A DNA stretch of 64,000 nt from Pseudomonadota bacterium (GTDB lineage Bacteria > Pseudomonadota > Alphaproteobacteria > Rhizobiales > Xanthobacteraceae): positions 1-64,000 of the forward strand of contig JAGXAJ010000003.1 of NCBI GenBank assembly GCA_018971625.1, written 5' to 3'. Shown piece after piece: positions 8,814 through 18,131 of the stretch. Both the position numbers and the translations under genes were made by a program. A model generated the notes under the pieces. The model saw only the letters and a list, made by a program, of their open reading frames with translations. It ran no database searches and was not told the origin of the DNA. How positions within the stretch are numbered: position 1 is the first letter of the stretch; each line of letters opens with the position of its first letter.

Positions 8814-11474
8814 CTACGAGGTTGCCTCCCTGACCAGCTCGTCGGCGGCTTCCGCCAGCAGCTCGTCCGAAGCTTCGCCATAAACTGACTCGCGACCGAT
8901 TTCCAGCATCACCGGCACCGCCAGTGGGGAAACATGCTCGAGTTCCCGGTGCACGATCCGGCCCTGGATGCGCGACAGCATGTCGCCGAGCCGCTTGAGA
9001 TCGAGCAAACCGGTCGCCGCATCCGCCCGAGCGGCGCGCAACAGCACGTGATCGCCCTGATGCTTGCGCAGGACGTCGTAGACCAGATCGGTCGAGAACA
9101 GCACCTGGCGACGGCTTTTCTCCTCACCGGTAAAGCGCCGCGCGATCAGGCCCGAGATCACCGCCGCGGTGCGGAACATGCGCTTCATCAGCGCGGATTC
9201 GGCGAGCCACGCTTCGAGGTCGTCGCCCAGCATGTCCGGATCGAACAGCGCGGCAAGATCGAGCTTGCCATGCCGGATCATGAACGACATGTCGCCGAGC
9301 CCCCACACCGCGAGCGCATACTCATTGGCGACAAAGCCGAGCGGACGCATCTTGGCGCGCTCCATTCGCCGGGTCAGCAGCATGCCAAGCGTCTGGTGCG
9401 CCAGCCGGCCCTCGAACGGATAACAGACGAGGTAATGCTTGTTGGCGCGCGGAAAGGTCTCGATCAGCAATTCGCGCACGCCGGGCACGCGCGAGAAATC
9501 CTTTTGCAGCGATAGCCAGTCGCGCACCTGATCGGGCAGCGCATTCCACGCGCGCTTGTCGTCGAGCAGATTGCGGACCCGTTCGGCGAGATAGGTCGAG
9601 AGCGGAAACTTGCCGCCCATATAGGACGGCACCTTGGCGTCGCTGTCGTTGGCGCGCGAGACGTAAACTTGATCCTCTGAGAGATGCTCATAGCGCACCA
9701 CCTCGCCGCCGAACACGAAGGTGTCGCCGAGCACAAGACCCTCGATGAAAGCTTCCTCGATCTCGCCGAGCATGCGGCCGCCGCGGCCAAGCGCGCCGGT
9801 CGAGCCCGATCCACCGCGCGAGCGCACCAGCCGCACCTTCAGCATCGGCTCCTCGACGATGGTGCCTACATTCAAGCGATAACTCTGCCGAATCTTGGGA
9901 TTGGCGACGCGCCAGCGTCCCGCGCTGTCCTGCTTGATGCGGGCGAAGCGCTCGTAACTCTTCAGCGCATAGCCGCCGGTGGCAACGAAATCCACGACGT
10001 CATCGAAATCCGTGCGGGTGAGGGCCGCATATGGCGCGGCCGTTCGTACTTCCGCGAACAATTCGTCCGTGAGAAACGGCTCGCCGCAGGCGCAGCCCAG
10101 GACGTGCTGCGCCAGCACGTCGAGCGCGCCGCTGCGCAGCGGCGGCGTATCCTGCGCGTTCTCGGCGACCGCATCGATCGCAACGCGGCATTCCAGCACC
10201 TCGAAGCGGTTGGCCGGCACCAGCACCGCCCGCGAGGCCTCATCGATGCGGTGATTGGCGCGGCCGATCCGCTGCATCAGCCGTGAGGCACCCTTGGGCG
10301 CGCCGATATTGATGACGAGATCGACATCGCCCCAGTCCACGCCGAGGTCGAGCGAGGAGGTGCAGACCACCCCGCGCAACTTGCCGGCCGCCATCGCGTC
10401 CTCGACCTTGCGGCGCTGCCCGACGTCGAGCGAACCGTGATGCAGCGCGATCGCAAGGTTGTCGTCGTTCATGCGCCAGAGATCCTGAAACAGCATCTCC
10501 GCCTGGCTGCGGGTGTTGACGAACACCAGCGAGGTCTTGTTGCGCTTGATCAGGTCGTAGATCTCGCCGAGCGCATGGCGCGCGGTGTGGCCGGCCCAGG
10601 GCAGGCGCTCCCTGCTATCGAGCATCTCGACCAGGGGCGGCGCGGCCCCGCCGGCCACGACGATATCTGCGGCTTCGCTATGGCCGTCGCGCTGCGGCAC
10701 CAGGAAGCGCGCCAGCGAATCCGGCTCGGCGACGGTGGCGGACAGGCCGATCGCGCGGACCTGCGGCGCCAGCTTCCACAGCCGCGCCAGATCCAGCGAC
10801 AACAGATCGCCGCGCTTGGAGGTCACCAGCGCGTGCAGCTCATCGAGCACGATGCGTTTCAGCGATGAAAACAGGAATGGCGCGTCGTCCGACGATAGCA
10901 GCAGCGCCAGTTGTTCCGGCGTAGTCAGCAGGATATCCGGCGGATAGCGCCGCTGCCGCTGCCGCCGCGACACCGGCGTATCGCCGGTGCGGGTCTCGAC
11001 CTTGATCGGCAGGCCCATCTGGGCGATCGGCGTTTCGAGGTTGCGCGCGATGTCGACCGCGAGCGCCTTCAGCGGGGAGATATAAAGGGTGTGCAGGCCG
11101 CGCGAGCGCTGCACGCCGCGTCCTGTGGAGACGACATAGCTGTGGGCACTGTGCGCTCCCTCCTCCCTTGTGGGGGAGAGTTGGGGAGAGGGGTAAGCCA
11201 CAGGGCTCTGTACTCGCGGCTCACCCCTCTCCCGCCGCCCTTCGGGCGTCGACCTCTCCCACAAGGGGAGAGGTGAAGAAGGAGCGCGCCCAATGCTCAA
11301 CTCCACCAGCGTTGGCAAAAAACCCGCCAGCGTCTTGCCTGCGCCGGTCGGCGCAATCAGAAGCGCGGAGCGATCCTGGCGAGCCTTGCCCAGCAGCGCG
11401 AGCTGATGCTCACGCGGCGTCCAGCCGCGCGCCGCGAACCATCCTAGAAAACGGTCCGGCAGCAGCGCATCCAT
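8814..11474 (-). CDS. Ligase-associated DEXH-box helicase (Lhr-core type)
   Basis: An 886-residue superfamily 2 helicase. It has Walker A APTGAGKTLAGF near residue 45, motif II VLDELHAL, motif III LSATV, and motif VI QRIGRANHR, followed by the long Lhr C-terminal region. It belongs to the ligase-associated DNA damage response helicases and acts with PdeM, an exonuclease and an ATP-dependent ligase. About 55 foreign residues (SPLPLWERSTPEG..., SPQLSPTREEG) interrupt the fold between motif I and motif Ia; they are a translated palindromic repeat. The ORF track begins far upstream, over the methyltransferase. MDALLPDRFLGWF is the family-like start; a GTG 13 codons earlier is an alternative. Confidence 0.93.
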   Translation of the reverse strand: MDALLPDRFLGWFAARGWTPREHQLALLGKARQDRSALLIAPTGAGKTLAGFLPTLVELSIGRAPSSPLPLWERSTPEGRRERGEPRVQSPVAYPSPQLSPTREEGAHSAHSYVVSTGRGVQRSRGLHTLYISPLKALAVDIARNLETPIAQMGLPIKVETRTGDTPVSRRQRQRRYPPDILLTTPEQLALLLSSDDAPFLFSSLKRIVLDELHALVTSKRGDLLSLDLARLWKLAPQVRAIGLSATVAEPDSLARFLVPQRDGHSEAADIVVAGGAAPPLVEMLDSRERLPWAGHTARHALGEIYDLIKRNKTSLVFVNTRSQAEMLFQDLWRMNDDNLAIALHHGSLDVGQRRKVEDAMAAGKLRGVVCTSSLDLGVDWGDVDLVINIGAPKGASRLMQRIGRANHRIDEASRAVLVPANRFEVLECRVAIDAVAENAQDTPPLRSGALDVLAQHVLGCACGEPFLTDELFAEVRTAAPYAALTRTDFDDVVDFVATGGYALKSYERFARIKQDSAGRWRVANPKIRQSYRLNVGTIVEEPMLKVRLVRSRGGSGSTGALGRGGRMLGEIEEAFIEGLVLGDTFVFGGEVVRYEHLSEDQVYVSRANDSDAKVPSYMGGKFPLSTYLAERVRNLLDDKRAWNALPDQVRDWLSLQKDFSRVPGVRELLIETFPRANKHYLVCYPFEGRLAHQTLGMLLTRRMERAKMRPLGFVANEYALAVWGLGDMSFMIRHGKLDLAALFDPDMLGDDLEAWLAESALMKRMFRTAAVISGLIARRFTGEEKSRRQVLFSTDLVYDVLRKHQGDHVLLRAARADAATGLLDLKRLGDMLSRIQGRIVHRELEHVSPLAVPVMLEIGRESVYGEASDELLAEAADELVREATS
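11145..11295. repeat. Palindromic repeat pair inserted in frame in the helicase gene
   Basis: A unit reading CCTCCCTTGTGGGGGAGAG and an oppositely oriented unit reading CCTCTCCCACAAGGGGAGAGG surround a spacer of about 50 bp. A small internal palindrome GCCGCCCTTCGGGCGTCG is also present. The whole element is open in the helicase frame. Confidence 0.75.
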
Positions 11475-11589
11475 CTCAGCCGGAGATGCGGGCAATCCTT
11501 GGGGTGGCGGCACAGTGCTGGAGGTAAGAACTCCCTTCCGGTTCGTCGAGGGCGATACGGGTCGAACCAGCCCCCACCCGACTATCTCC

Positions 11590-12516
11590 TCAGGGTTTGC
11601 TGGCGACCACGACGAGGCCCGGCGCCGGCAAATTGTCTTCATTGCGCGCCGACAAATCCTCGCACTGCGCGAGCTTGAAACCCGCGGTGGCGACCTGCGC
11701 GCGCACGTATGGCGCGCTGTGGGCATAGCGCAGCCCCCCGCCGATCGTGACGCCTTCGCCATCATGGGTCTCGACCGTGAAGGCGAACAGCCCGCCTGAT
11801 ATCAACACCCGCATCGCCTCGCGCAGCACCGGTGCGAGATCGGAGACATAGACCATGGCATCCGCGGCGAGGACCAGATCGACGCTGACGTCCGGTTTGC
11901 CGCGCAAACCCTGCGCCATGTCGGCGACTTCCAGCTCCGCATAGAGACCGGTCAATCGCGCCCGCTCGATCATGCGCGGCGACAGGTCGATGCCGGTGAA
12001 GCGATCGACTTCCTTGGCGAAGGCGGTCGCCGCCAGGCCGGTACCGCAGCCGAGATCGATGGCGCGCTTGAAGAACGCGGGCTTCCGTCCCGCCGCGCGC
12101 ACCGACAGCACCGCCTTGAACAACAGCGACGGGCCGCGATAGCCGAGATCGTCGATCAGCGCCGCCTCGAACCGCGGCGCATATTGATCGAACAGCGTCT
12201 GCACATAGGCCGGCGGCATGTCGGCCAGAGGCTCGACTCCGAGCCGCATCAAATGCAGGCTGGCGCCATGGCGGTCGTCGGGATCGACGCAGCGCGCCTG
12301 GCGAAAGGCCGTGATCGCCGCATCATCCTCGCCGAGCTGCGCACGGATTTCGCCGAGCTTAAACCAGGCCGAGGCGAAGTTCGGCGCGAGCTCCGTGGCC
12401 TGCAATAGCAGCTCGGCGGCGGCGGCGAGATCTCCCTTTAGCTGCAGGTCGCGGGCGAATTCGAACCGGCGGTCGGCAATCATGTCGCCGGAGGACAGGA
12501 ACAGGCGCGCGGGCAT
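11590..12516 (-). CDS. TPR-containing class I SAM-dependent methyltransferase
   Basis: A 308-residue protein. Residues 15-95 contain two TPR-like helix pairs (GDLAAAAELLLQATELAPNF, GEDDAAITAFRQARCVDPDD). Residues 145-290 form a Rossmann methyltransferase with motif I AIDLGCGTGLAA, acidic loop GIDLS, and motif DLVLAADAMVYV. The substrate is unknown. It precedes the helicase on the same strand with a gap of about 75-115 bp and is divergent from the exonuclease. It is not a known member of the ligase-associated set, so its association may be positional only. Confidence 0.85.
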   Translation of the reverse strand: MPARLFLSSGDMIADRRFEFARDLQLKGDLAAAAELLLQATELAPNFASAWFKLGEIRAQLGEDDAAITAFRQARCVDPDDRHGASLHLMRLGVEPLADMPPAYVQTLFDQYAPRFEAALIDDLGYRGPSLLFKAVLSVRAAGRKPAFFKRAIDLGCGTGLAATAFAKEVDRFTGIDLSPRMIERARLTGLYAELEVADMAQGLRGKPDVSVDLVLAADAMVYVSDLAPVLREAMRVLISGGLFAFTVETHDGEGVTIGGGLRYAHSAPYVRAQVATAGFKLAQCEDLSARNEDNLPAPGLVVVASKP

Positions 12517-12569
12517 CGGTGTACGAGTTGGTCTCTAAAACTGATCTGCGTTCTGCCTATATACCTGAC

Positions 12570-13607
12570 ATGCGTGCGCAAGACATCCTGATGCCGGTTG
12601 CCGCCGGCCTGTGCTGCAGGCCCGGCGGATTTCACATTGATCCGGTGCGGCCGGTCGAGCGCGCGGTCATTACCCACGGCCATTCCGACCACGCCCGGGC
12701 CGGCCATGGCGCGGTGCTGGCCACCCAAGAGACGCTCGACATGATGCGGCTACGCTACGGCGACGATTTCGCCCGGACCACGCAGGCGATCGCCTATGGC
12801 GAAGAGATCAGGCTCGGCGACGTCGCGGTCAAATTCCATCCCGCCGGCCACGTACTGGGCTCGGCGCAGGTCGCGGTCTCCTGCAAGGATACCTGCATCG
12901 TCGCTTCCGGCGACTACAAGGATGCGCCCGATCCCACCTGCGCACCGTTCGAAGTGGTGCCGTGCGACGTGTTCATCACCGAGGCGACGTTCGGACTGCC
13001 GGTATTCCGCCATGGCGACGCCGCGGAAGAGGTGAAGAAGCTGCTCGCTTCGGTGGCGCTGTTCCCGGAGCGCGCGCATCTGGTTGGCGCCTACTCGCTC
13101 GGCAAGGCTCAGCGCGTGATCGCATTGCTGCGCGCGGCTGGTTACGACGCGCCGATCTACCTGCACGGTGCGATGGAAAAGATCACACATTATTATCAAA
13201 GCCGCGGCATTGGCCTCGGCGAGTTGCGTCTCGTCAAGGGCATGAAGAAGGCCGATCTCGCCGGCACCATCACGCTGGCGCCGCCGTCGGCGACCTCGGA
13301 TATCTGGACCCGGCGTTTTCCCGATCCGGTCACGGCCTTTGCATCGGGCTGGATGCGGGTCCGTGCCCGCGCGCGGCAGCGTGGTGTCGAATTGCCGCTG
13401 GTGATTTCCGATCACGCCGATTGGGATGGCCTGACCGCCACCATCGACGCCACCGGCGCCGGTGAGATCTGGGTCACCCATGGCCAGGAGGACGCGCTGG
13501 TGCACTGGTGCACGGCCAGGGGACTAGCCGCGCGGCCGCTCGATCTGGTTGGCTATGGCGACGAGGACGAAGCCGACGCGCCGGCCGGCGAGGACGTTGA
13601 GGCATGA
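12570..13607 (+). CDS. Ligase-associated DNA damage response exonuclease
   Basis: A 345-residue metallo-beta-lactamase/beta-CASP nuclease. It has the HGHSDHA zinc motif, HPAGHVLGSAQ, an SGDYKD motif, and the late histidines ISDHADWDG and VTHGQEDAL. The family accompanies the ligase, PdeM and Lhr-type helicase and is predicted to trim 3' ends. Its stop overlaps the ligase start by four bases, so the two proteins are translationally coupled. The ORF track begins at 12519, but MRAQDILMPVAAGLCCRPGG is the family start. No repeat insertion is present, unlike its three partners. Confidence 0.93.
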   Translation: MRAQDILMPVAAGLCCRPGGFHIDPVRPVERAVITHGHSDHARAGHGAVLATQETLDMMRLRYGDDFARTTQAIAYGEEIRLGDVAVKFHPAGHVLGSAQVAVSCKDTCIVASGDYKDAPDPTCAPFEVVPCDVFITEATFGLPVFRHGDAAEEVKKLLASVALFPERAHLVGAYSLGKAQRVIALLRAAGYDAPIYLHGAMEKITHYYQSRGIGLGELRLVKGMKKADLAGTITLAPPSATSDIWTRRFPDPVTAFASGWMRVRARARQRGVELPLVISDHADWDGLTATIDATGAGEIWVTHGQEDALVHWCTARGLAARPLDLVGYGDEDEADAPAGEDVEA

Positions 13608-15499
13608 ACCGCTTCGCCGAGCTGCTCGATCGCCTTGCCTATGAGCCGGGCCGCAACAACAAGCTGCGGCTGATCACGAACTATTTCCGCGCCACTGAAG
13701 ACCCCGATCGCGGCTATGCGCTGGCGGCGCTGACTGGCGCGCTTTCGTTCAAGCACGCCAAGCCTGGCCTGATCCGCGACCTGATCGCAGAGCGCACCGA
13801 TCCCGTGCTGTTCGCGCTGTCCTACGATTACGTCGGCGATCTCTCGGAGACCGTCGCGCTGATGTGGCCGAAGGCGTCGATCAATCACGAAGGTTCGTTG
13901 CGTGGCTCCCCCTCTCCCCAACCCTCCCCCACGAGGGGGGAGGAAGTCGCGCACAAATTGCAGCCGTCGCATCGCTCGGCAACGGGCAAACCTGCGAACC
14001 CGTCCACGGCAGATGCAGAACTTCTTTCTGTTCCCTCTCCCCTTGTGGGAAAGGGTCAGGGAGAGGGGTATCACGAGCACACCGCTCGTGAGCAAATCCG
14101 CCCAGACCATAACAACCCTCCCCCGCCGACGCTGACCGACGTCGTCACCACGCTGCGCACGCTCGGCAAGACCGAACTGCCGAAGCAGCTTGCGCGCTGG
14201 CTGGACGAGCTGGACGAGACCGGCCGCTGGGCGCTGTTGAAACTCGTCACCGGCGCAATGCGGATCGGCATCTCGGCCCGGCTCGCCAAAACGGCCGCCG
14301 CAGCGCTCGGCGACAAGGACGCGCATGACCTCGAACTGATGTGGCCAGGTCTCGCGCCGCCCTATCTCGATCTTTTCGCCTGGCTGGAAGGCCGCGCCGA
14401 CAAGCCGGTCAATCTCGACCCCGCGCCGTTCCGGCCGGTGATGCTGGCGCACGCGATCGAGGATACGGATTTTGCCGATCTGGATGCTACGGACTATGTC
14501 GCGGAATGGAAATGGGACGGCATCCGCGTGCAGGCGGTCAGCGGCCGCGACGAACATGGCAATTTGCAGGTCCGGCTCTATTCGCGCAGCGGCGAAGACA
14601 TCACCAAGAGCTTTCCTGACCTATTGCCTTCGCTGCATCTACCCGGCGCGATCGACGGCGAGTTATTGGTGCTGCGCGATGGCCGGGTGCAGACCTTCAA
14701 CGTGCTGCAGCAGCGGCTGAACCGCAAAGTGGTCTCGCCGAAGCTGTTGAAGGACTATCCAATCCATTTGCGCGCCTACGACCTGCTCGGCGAAGGCGAC
14801 GGCGATTTGCGCGAATTGCCGTTTACCGAGCGTCGCGAACGGCTGGAGGCATTCGTCGGGAAATTGAACGATCCGCGGATCGATCTGTCGCCCATCGTTG
14901 CCTTTGACCACTGGGAAGACCTGCGAGCTGCGCGCGCCGACCCGGCGACGGCCAGCGCCGGCGAGGATGCCGAAGCCGTCGAGGGGGTGATGCTCAAGCG
15001 GCGCGATGCGCCCTATCTACCGGGCCGACCGAAAGGTCAATGGTGGAAATGGAAGCGAGACCCGCACATCATCGACGCCGTCTTGATGTACGCCCAGCGC
15101 GGCCACGGCAAGCGCTCGTCCTATTATTCCGACTACACGTTCGGGGTCTGGACGGGAGACGACGACGGCGAGCAACTGGTGCCGGTCGGCAAGGCCTATT
15201 TCGGCTTCACCGACGAGGAGCTGCTGCAGATCGATCGTTTCGTGCGCCGCAACACCACCGAGAAATTCGGACCGGTTCGTCATGTCGTTCATGAACCTGA
15301 ACAGGGGCTGGTGCTGGAAGTCGCCTTCGAAGGACTGGCGCGCTCACCGCGACACAAATCCGGCGTGGCGATGCGGTTTCCGCGCATCAACCGGCTGCGC
15401 TGGGACAAGCCGCCGCGTGAGGCCGACCGGCTGGAAACATTGGAGCGGATGCTGAAGGCAGATTCGGCAAAACAAGCCGTCGCCGTGGAAAGCCATTGA
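13604..15499 (+). CDS. Ligase-associated ATP-dependent DNA ligase
   Basis: A 631-residue DNA ligase, longer than the 530-560 typical for this family. The adenylation motif is EWKWDGIRVQ (lysine nucleophile near residue 303). IDGELLV, EGVMLKRRDAPY and QWWKWKRDP are the remaining nucleotidyltransferase motifs, followed by an OB-fold domain. It seals nicks in the four-protein ligase-associated repair set. Residues of about 97-160 (GSPSPQPSPTRGE..., PSPLVGKGQGEG) are not ligase sequence; they are a translated palindromic repeat placed within the N-terminal DNA-binding domain. Ligase homology resumes at LTDVVTTLRTLGKTEL. Confidence 0.93.
   Translation: MNRFAELLDRLAYEPGRNNKLRLITNYFRATEDPDRGYALAALTGALSFKHAKPGLIRDLIAERTDPVLFALSYDYVGDLSETVALMWPKASINHEGSLRGSPSPQPSPTRGEEVAHKLQPSHRSATGKPANPSTADAELLSVPSPLVGKGQGEGYHEHTAREQIRPDHNNPPPPTLTDVVTTLRTLGKTELPKQLARWLDELDETGRWALLKLVTGAMRIGISARLAKTAAAALGDKDAHDLELMWPGLAPPYLDLFAWLEGRADKPVNLDPAPFRPVMLAHAIEDTDFADLDATDYVAEWKWDGIRVQAVSGRDEHGNLQVRLYSRSGEDITKSFPDLLPSLHLPGAIDGELLVLRDGRVQTFNVLQQRLNRKVVSPKLLKDYPIHLRAYDLLGEGDGDLRELPFTERRERLEAFVGKLNDPRIDLSPIVAFDHWEDLRAARADPATASAGEDAEAVEGVMLKRRDAPYLPGRPKGQWWKWKRDPHIIDAVLMYAQRGHGKRSSYYSDYTFGVWTGDDDGEQLVPVGKAYFGFTDEELLQIDRFVRRNTTEKFGPVRHVVHEPEQGLVLEVAFEGLARSPRHKSGVAMRFPRINRLRWDKPPREADRLETLERMLKADSAKQAVAVESH
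13903..14075. repeat. Palindromic repeat pair inserted in frame in the ligase gene
   Basis: CCTCCCCCACGAGGGGGGAGG and CCTCTCCCCTTGTGGGAAAGG mark two units separated by about 95 bp. The outer sequences (CCCCTCTCCCC and GGAGAGGGG) are complementary. The complete element keeps the ligase frame open. Confidence 0.75.
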
Positions 15500-15535
15500 C
15501 GGCGCCAGCCGGGTTCCCCATCTGCCTGTGCTGGA

Positions 15536-15645
15536 CTGGAGCCTTTTCCGTTCCGATGGAATCGGAACGGGGCTCTAGATTCTTGTTTTGACGCGTTTTC
15601 TTCATGCGAACCGGTATCCACTTCGCTCGAAAACGCTCTAGAATG
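15536..15645. repeat. Intergenic rhizobial repeat
   Basis: A stretch with an inverted repeat around TTCCGATGGAATCGGAA, followed by TTGACGCGTTTTCTTC and GAACCGGTATCCACTTCGC. This pattern is familiar as a dispersed intergenic repeat in Bradyrhizobium-like genomes; the copy number cannot be checked here. Confidence 0.55.
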
Positions 15646-15672
15646 CGACGCGAGCAGCGCGGGAGACGATCG

Positions 15673-15975
15673 ATGGTCAACGACACCAGGGAATTGCCGG
15701 CGAGCCAGGACGCGATGCACCGCTTCCTCGGCGGCTCGCCAATTGCGGTGGCGTTTCGGCTAATCCTGCTGTCGATCCTGGTCGGCGTGGTGCTGGCTGC
15801 GATCGGCTTCGATCCCTGGAATATCGTCCGCAGCATCCACCTGCTGTTCGAACGCATCTGGAACCTGGGCTTCGACGCGATCAATGGGCTATGGCGCTAC
15901 TTCCTGCTCGGCGCCGTGATCGTGGTCCCGGTCTGGTTGCTGTCGCGGCTGTTCGGCGCGCCGCGCGGCCGATGA
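15673..15975 (+). CDS. Small inner-membrane protein, DUF6460-like
   Basis: A 100-residue protein with two hydrophobic helices (VAFRLILLSILVGVVLAAIG and YFLLGAVIVVPVWLLSRLFG) separated by an amphipathic stretch starting FDPWNIVRSIHLLFERIW. It resembles small alphaproteobacterial proteins annotated DUF6460, a recollection not verified. The track ORF starts 23 codons earlier inside the dispersed repeat; MVNDTRELPAS has GGGAGA upstream and is preferred. It lies just ahead of the MBL hydrolase on the same strand. Function unknown. Confidence 0.8.
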   Translation: MVNDTRELPASQDAMHRFLGGSPIAVAFRLILLSILVGVVLAAIGFDPWNIVRSIHLLFERIWNLGFDAINGLWRYFLLGAVIVVPVWLLSRLFGAPRGR

Positions 15976-15994
15976 TTTCGGCAGGTCCGGACCG

Positions 15995-16729
15995 ATGCGC
16001 TTGCAATTCGTCGGCTGCGGCGACGCGCTGGGATCGGGGGGCCGCTATAACACCTGCTTTCACCTCACGGGCGATCGCGTCAATTGCCTGGTCGATTGTG
16101 GCGCGTCATCGCTGCCGGCGTTGAAGAAACTCGGGATCGCGCGCGATGACATCGACCTGATCCTGATCACGCATTTCCATGGCGATCATTTTGCCGGATT
16201 GCCTTTCCTGCTGCTCGACGCACAGTTCAGCCGTCGCAGCCGCCCGCTGGTCATCGCAGGCCCCGAAGGCATCGAGATGCGGCTGACACAGGTGATGGAA
16301 GCGCTATTCGAGCATTCCTCGAAGACAAGGCCGAAGTTCGATCTGTCCGTCGTCGCGCTGAAGCCGAAGGAGAAGCGCACGTTCGGCGCTGTCACCATCA
16401 CGCCCTATCCCGTCGTGCACGGCGAATCCGGCGGCCCGTTCCTCGGATACCGGATCGAGGCCGAAAGCCGCGTTATCGCCTATAGCGCCGACACCGAGTG
16501 GACGGAGACGCTGATCCCGCTGGCGCGCGGTGCCGATCTGTTCGTTGCCGAAGCCTACTACTACGACAAGATCGTCAGGAATCATCTTAGCCTCAGCACT
16601 CTTCAGGCGCGATTGCCCGAGATCGAACCGAAGCAGTTGATCCTGACCCATATGAGCGACGACATGCTGGGCCGCCTGGATACGCTCGCGCACACGCCGG
16701 CGCATGACGGCATGATCGTCGAGCTCTAG
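15995..16729 (+). CDS. MBL-fold metallo-hydrolase (RNase Z-like)
   Basis: A 244-residue metallo-beta-lactamase-fold protein with the metal motif LITHFHGDHFAGLPF near residue 57, the later aspartate in YSADTEWTE and the histidine in LILTHMSDDM. The size and motif order fit the RNase Z/phosphodiesterase-like subgroup, but it is shorter than tRNase Z and lacks a clear exosite. The substrate is therefore open. It begins 19 bp after the small membrane protein and ends two bases before the MATE gene, so the three are probably one transcript. Confidence 0.87.
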   Translation: MRLQFVGCGDALGSGGRYNTCFHLTGDRVNCLVDCGASSLPALKKLGIARDDIDLILITHFHGDHFAGLPFLLLDAQFSRRSRPLVIAGPEGIEMRLTQVMEALFEHSSKTRPKFDLSVVALKPKEKRTFGAVTITPYPVVHGESGGPFLGYRIEAESRVIAYSADTEWTETLIPLARGADLFVAEAYYYDKIVRNHLSLSTLQARLPEIEPKQLILTHMSDDMLGRLDTLAHTPAHDGMIVEL

Positions 16730-16731
16730 GG

Positions 16732-18054
16732 ATGAATTTCATCTTCAGTTCGCCATCGAAAGTAACGACCGCGCAGGTATTCGCCATCGCCGGTCCGGCG
16801 ATGGTTGCAAACCTGACGACGCCGTTGATCGGCATCGTCTCGACCACCGCGATCGGACGGCTCGGCGACGCCACGCTGCTTGGCGGCGTGGCGATGGCCT
16901 CGGTGCTGTTCGATTGCATGTTCTGGCTGTTCGCCTTCCTGCGCATGAGCACCGTCGCCTTTACCGCGCAGGCGATCGGTGCAGGCGCAACCCGGGAAGT
17001 GCAGGCGATCCTGGTGCGCGGCTTTATCGTGGCGGCCGTGATCGGCACAGGCCTGATCGCGCTGCAAATGCCGCTGGCTGCGGTGTTGCTCGGCGCCATG
17101 GGTGGCAGCGAAGGCATTTCGCGCGCGGCGCGGACCTATTTCGTGATTCGGATCTGGTCGGCGCCGCTGGCGCTCGCCAATTACGTCGTGCTCGGCTGGC
17201 TGATCGGGCAGGCCCGCGCCCAACTGGCGCTCGGCGTCCAGATCGCGATCAACCTGATCAACATGACGGCGACGGTGCTTCTGGTGCAGGTGCTCGATAC
17301 CGGCATCGCGGGCGCAGCAAGCGCCGCCGTCATCGCGGAAGCAACCGGCCTCGTGCTCGGCGTGCTGATCGCGCGGCATCTGCGAGGCGGCTTTTCCGTG
17401 CCGCGCGCCACGCTGTTCGATCGCGCCAGACTGATGCGCATGCTCGCGGTCAACCGCGACATCATGATCCGCACCGCATCACTGATCACGGCATTCCTGT
17501 TTTTCACCGCACAAAGCGCCCGCTCCGGCGACGTAACGCTCGCCGCCAATGCCGTGCTGAATAATTTCCTTTTGATCAGCGCCTTTTTCCTCGATGGTCT
17601 TGCCAATGCCGCCGAGCAGCTTTGCGGCCGCGCCTATGGCGCGCGCGACAAAAGCGCGTTCGCGGGCGCGGTGAGATTGGTGGTGATCTGGGGCTTTGGC
17701 TTTGCGCTGGTGGTGACCGCGACGTTTGCGCTGTTTGGCCCCGCGCTGATCGACATGATGACCGCGAGCCCCGACGTGCGGCACGGCGCGCGTCTGTATC
17801 TGTGGTCCGTCGTACTGGCGCCGCTGCTCGGCGTGTGCGCCTTTACCTATGATGGGGTCTACATCGGCGCGACCTGGGCGCGCGACATGCGCAACCTCAT
17901 GGTGCTGTCGCTGGTGATCTTCCTGTCGGCCTGGTTTGCACTCCGCGGCTTCGGCAACGCCGGACTATGGGGTGCGCTGCTGATCTTCTATGCCGCGCGC
18001 GGCGGGCTGGAGGCAATGCGGTATCCCTCACTATTGAAGGCGTCGTTTGCATGA
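16732..18054 (+). CDS. MATE family efflux transporter
   Basis: A 440-residue polytopic membrane protein with about twelve hydrophobic segments in two MatE repeats. The N-terminal repeat shows IAGPAMVANLTTPLIGIVST and GRLGDATLLGGVAMA, and the second contains FFLDGLANAAEQLCGRAYGAR, where acidic and polar residues in helices are typical of the family. These antiporters export cationic drugs or metabolites with Na+ or H+. It starts immediately after the MBL gene and converges on pyrD across about 77 bp in which no clear hairpin terminator was seen. Confidence 0.93.
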   Translation: MNFIFSSPSKVTTAQVFAIAGPAMVANLTTPLIGIVSTTAIGRLGDATLLGGVAMASVLFDCMFWLFAFLRMSTVAFTAQAIGAGATREVQAILVRGFIVAAVIGTGLIALQMPLAAVLLGAMGGSEGISRAARTYFVIRIWSAPLALANYVVLGWLIGQARAQLALGVQIAINLINMTATVLLVQVLDTGIAGAASAAVIAEATGLVLGVLIARHLRGGFSVPRATLFDRARLMRMLAVNRDIMIRTASLITAFLFFTAQSARSGDVTLAANAVLNNFLLISAFFLDGLANAAEQLCGRAYGARDKSAFAGAVRLVVIWGFGFALVVTATFALFGPALIDMMTASPDVRHGARLYLWSVVLAPLLGVCAFTYDGVYIGATWARDMRNLMVLSLVIFLSAWFALRGFGNAGLWGALLIFYAARGGLEAMRYPSLLKASFA

Positions 18055-18131
18055 AGCTAAAAGCGCTTCGACTGCTGCGTGAGGGGCCTTGATCAGCGGC
18101 GCACCGCAGCGCATCCGGGCAGAATGAACTC

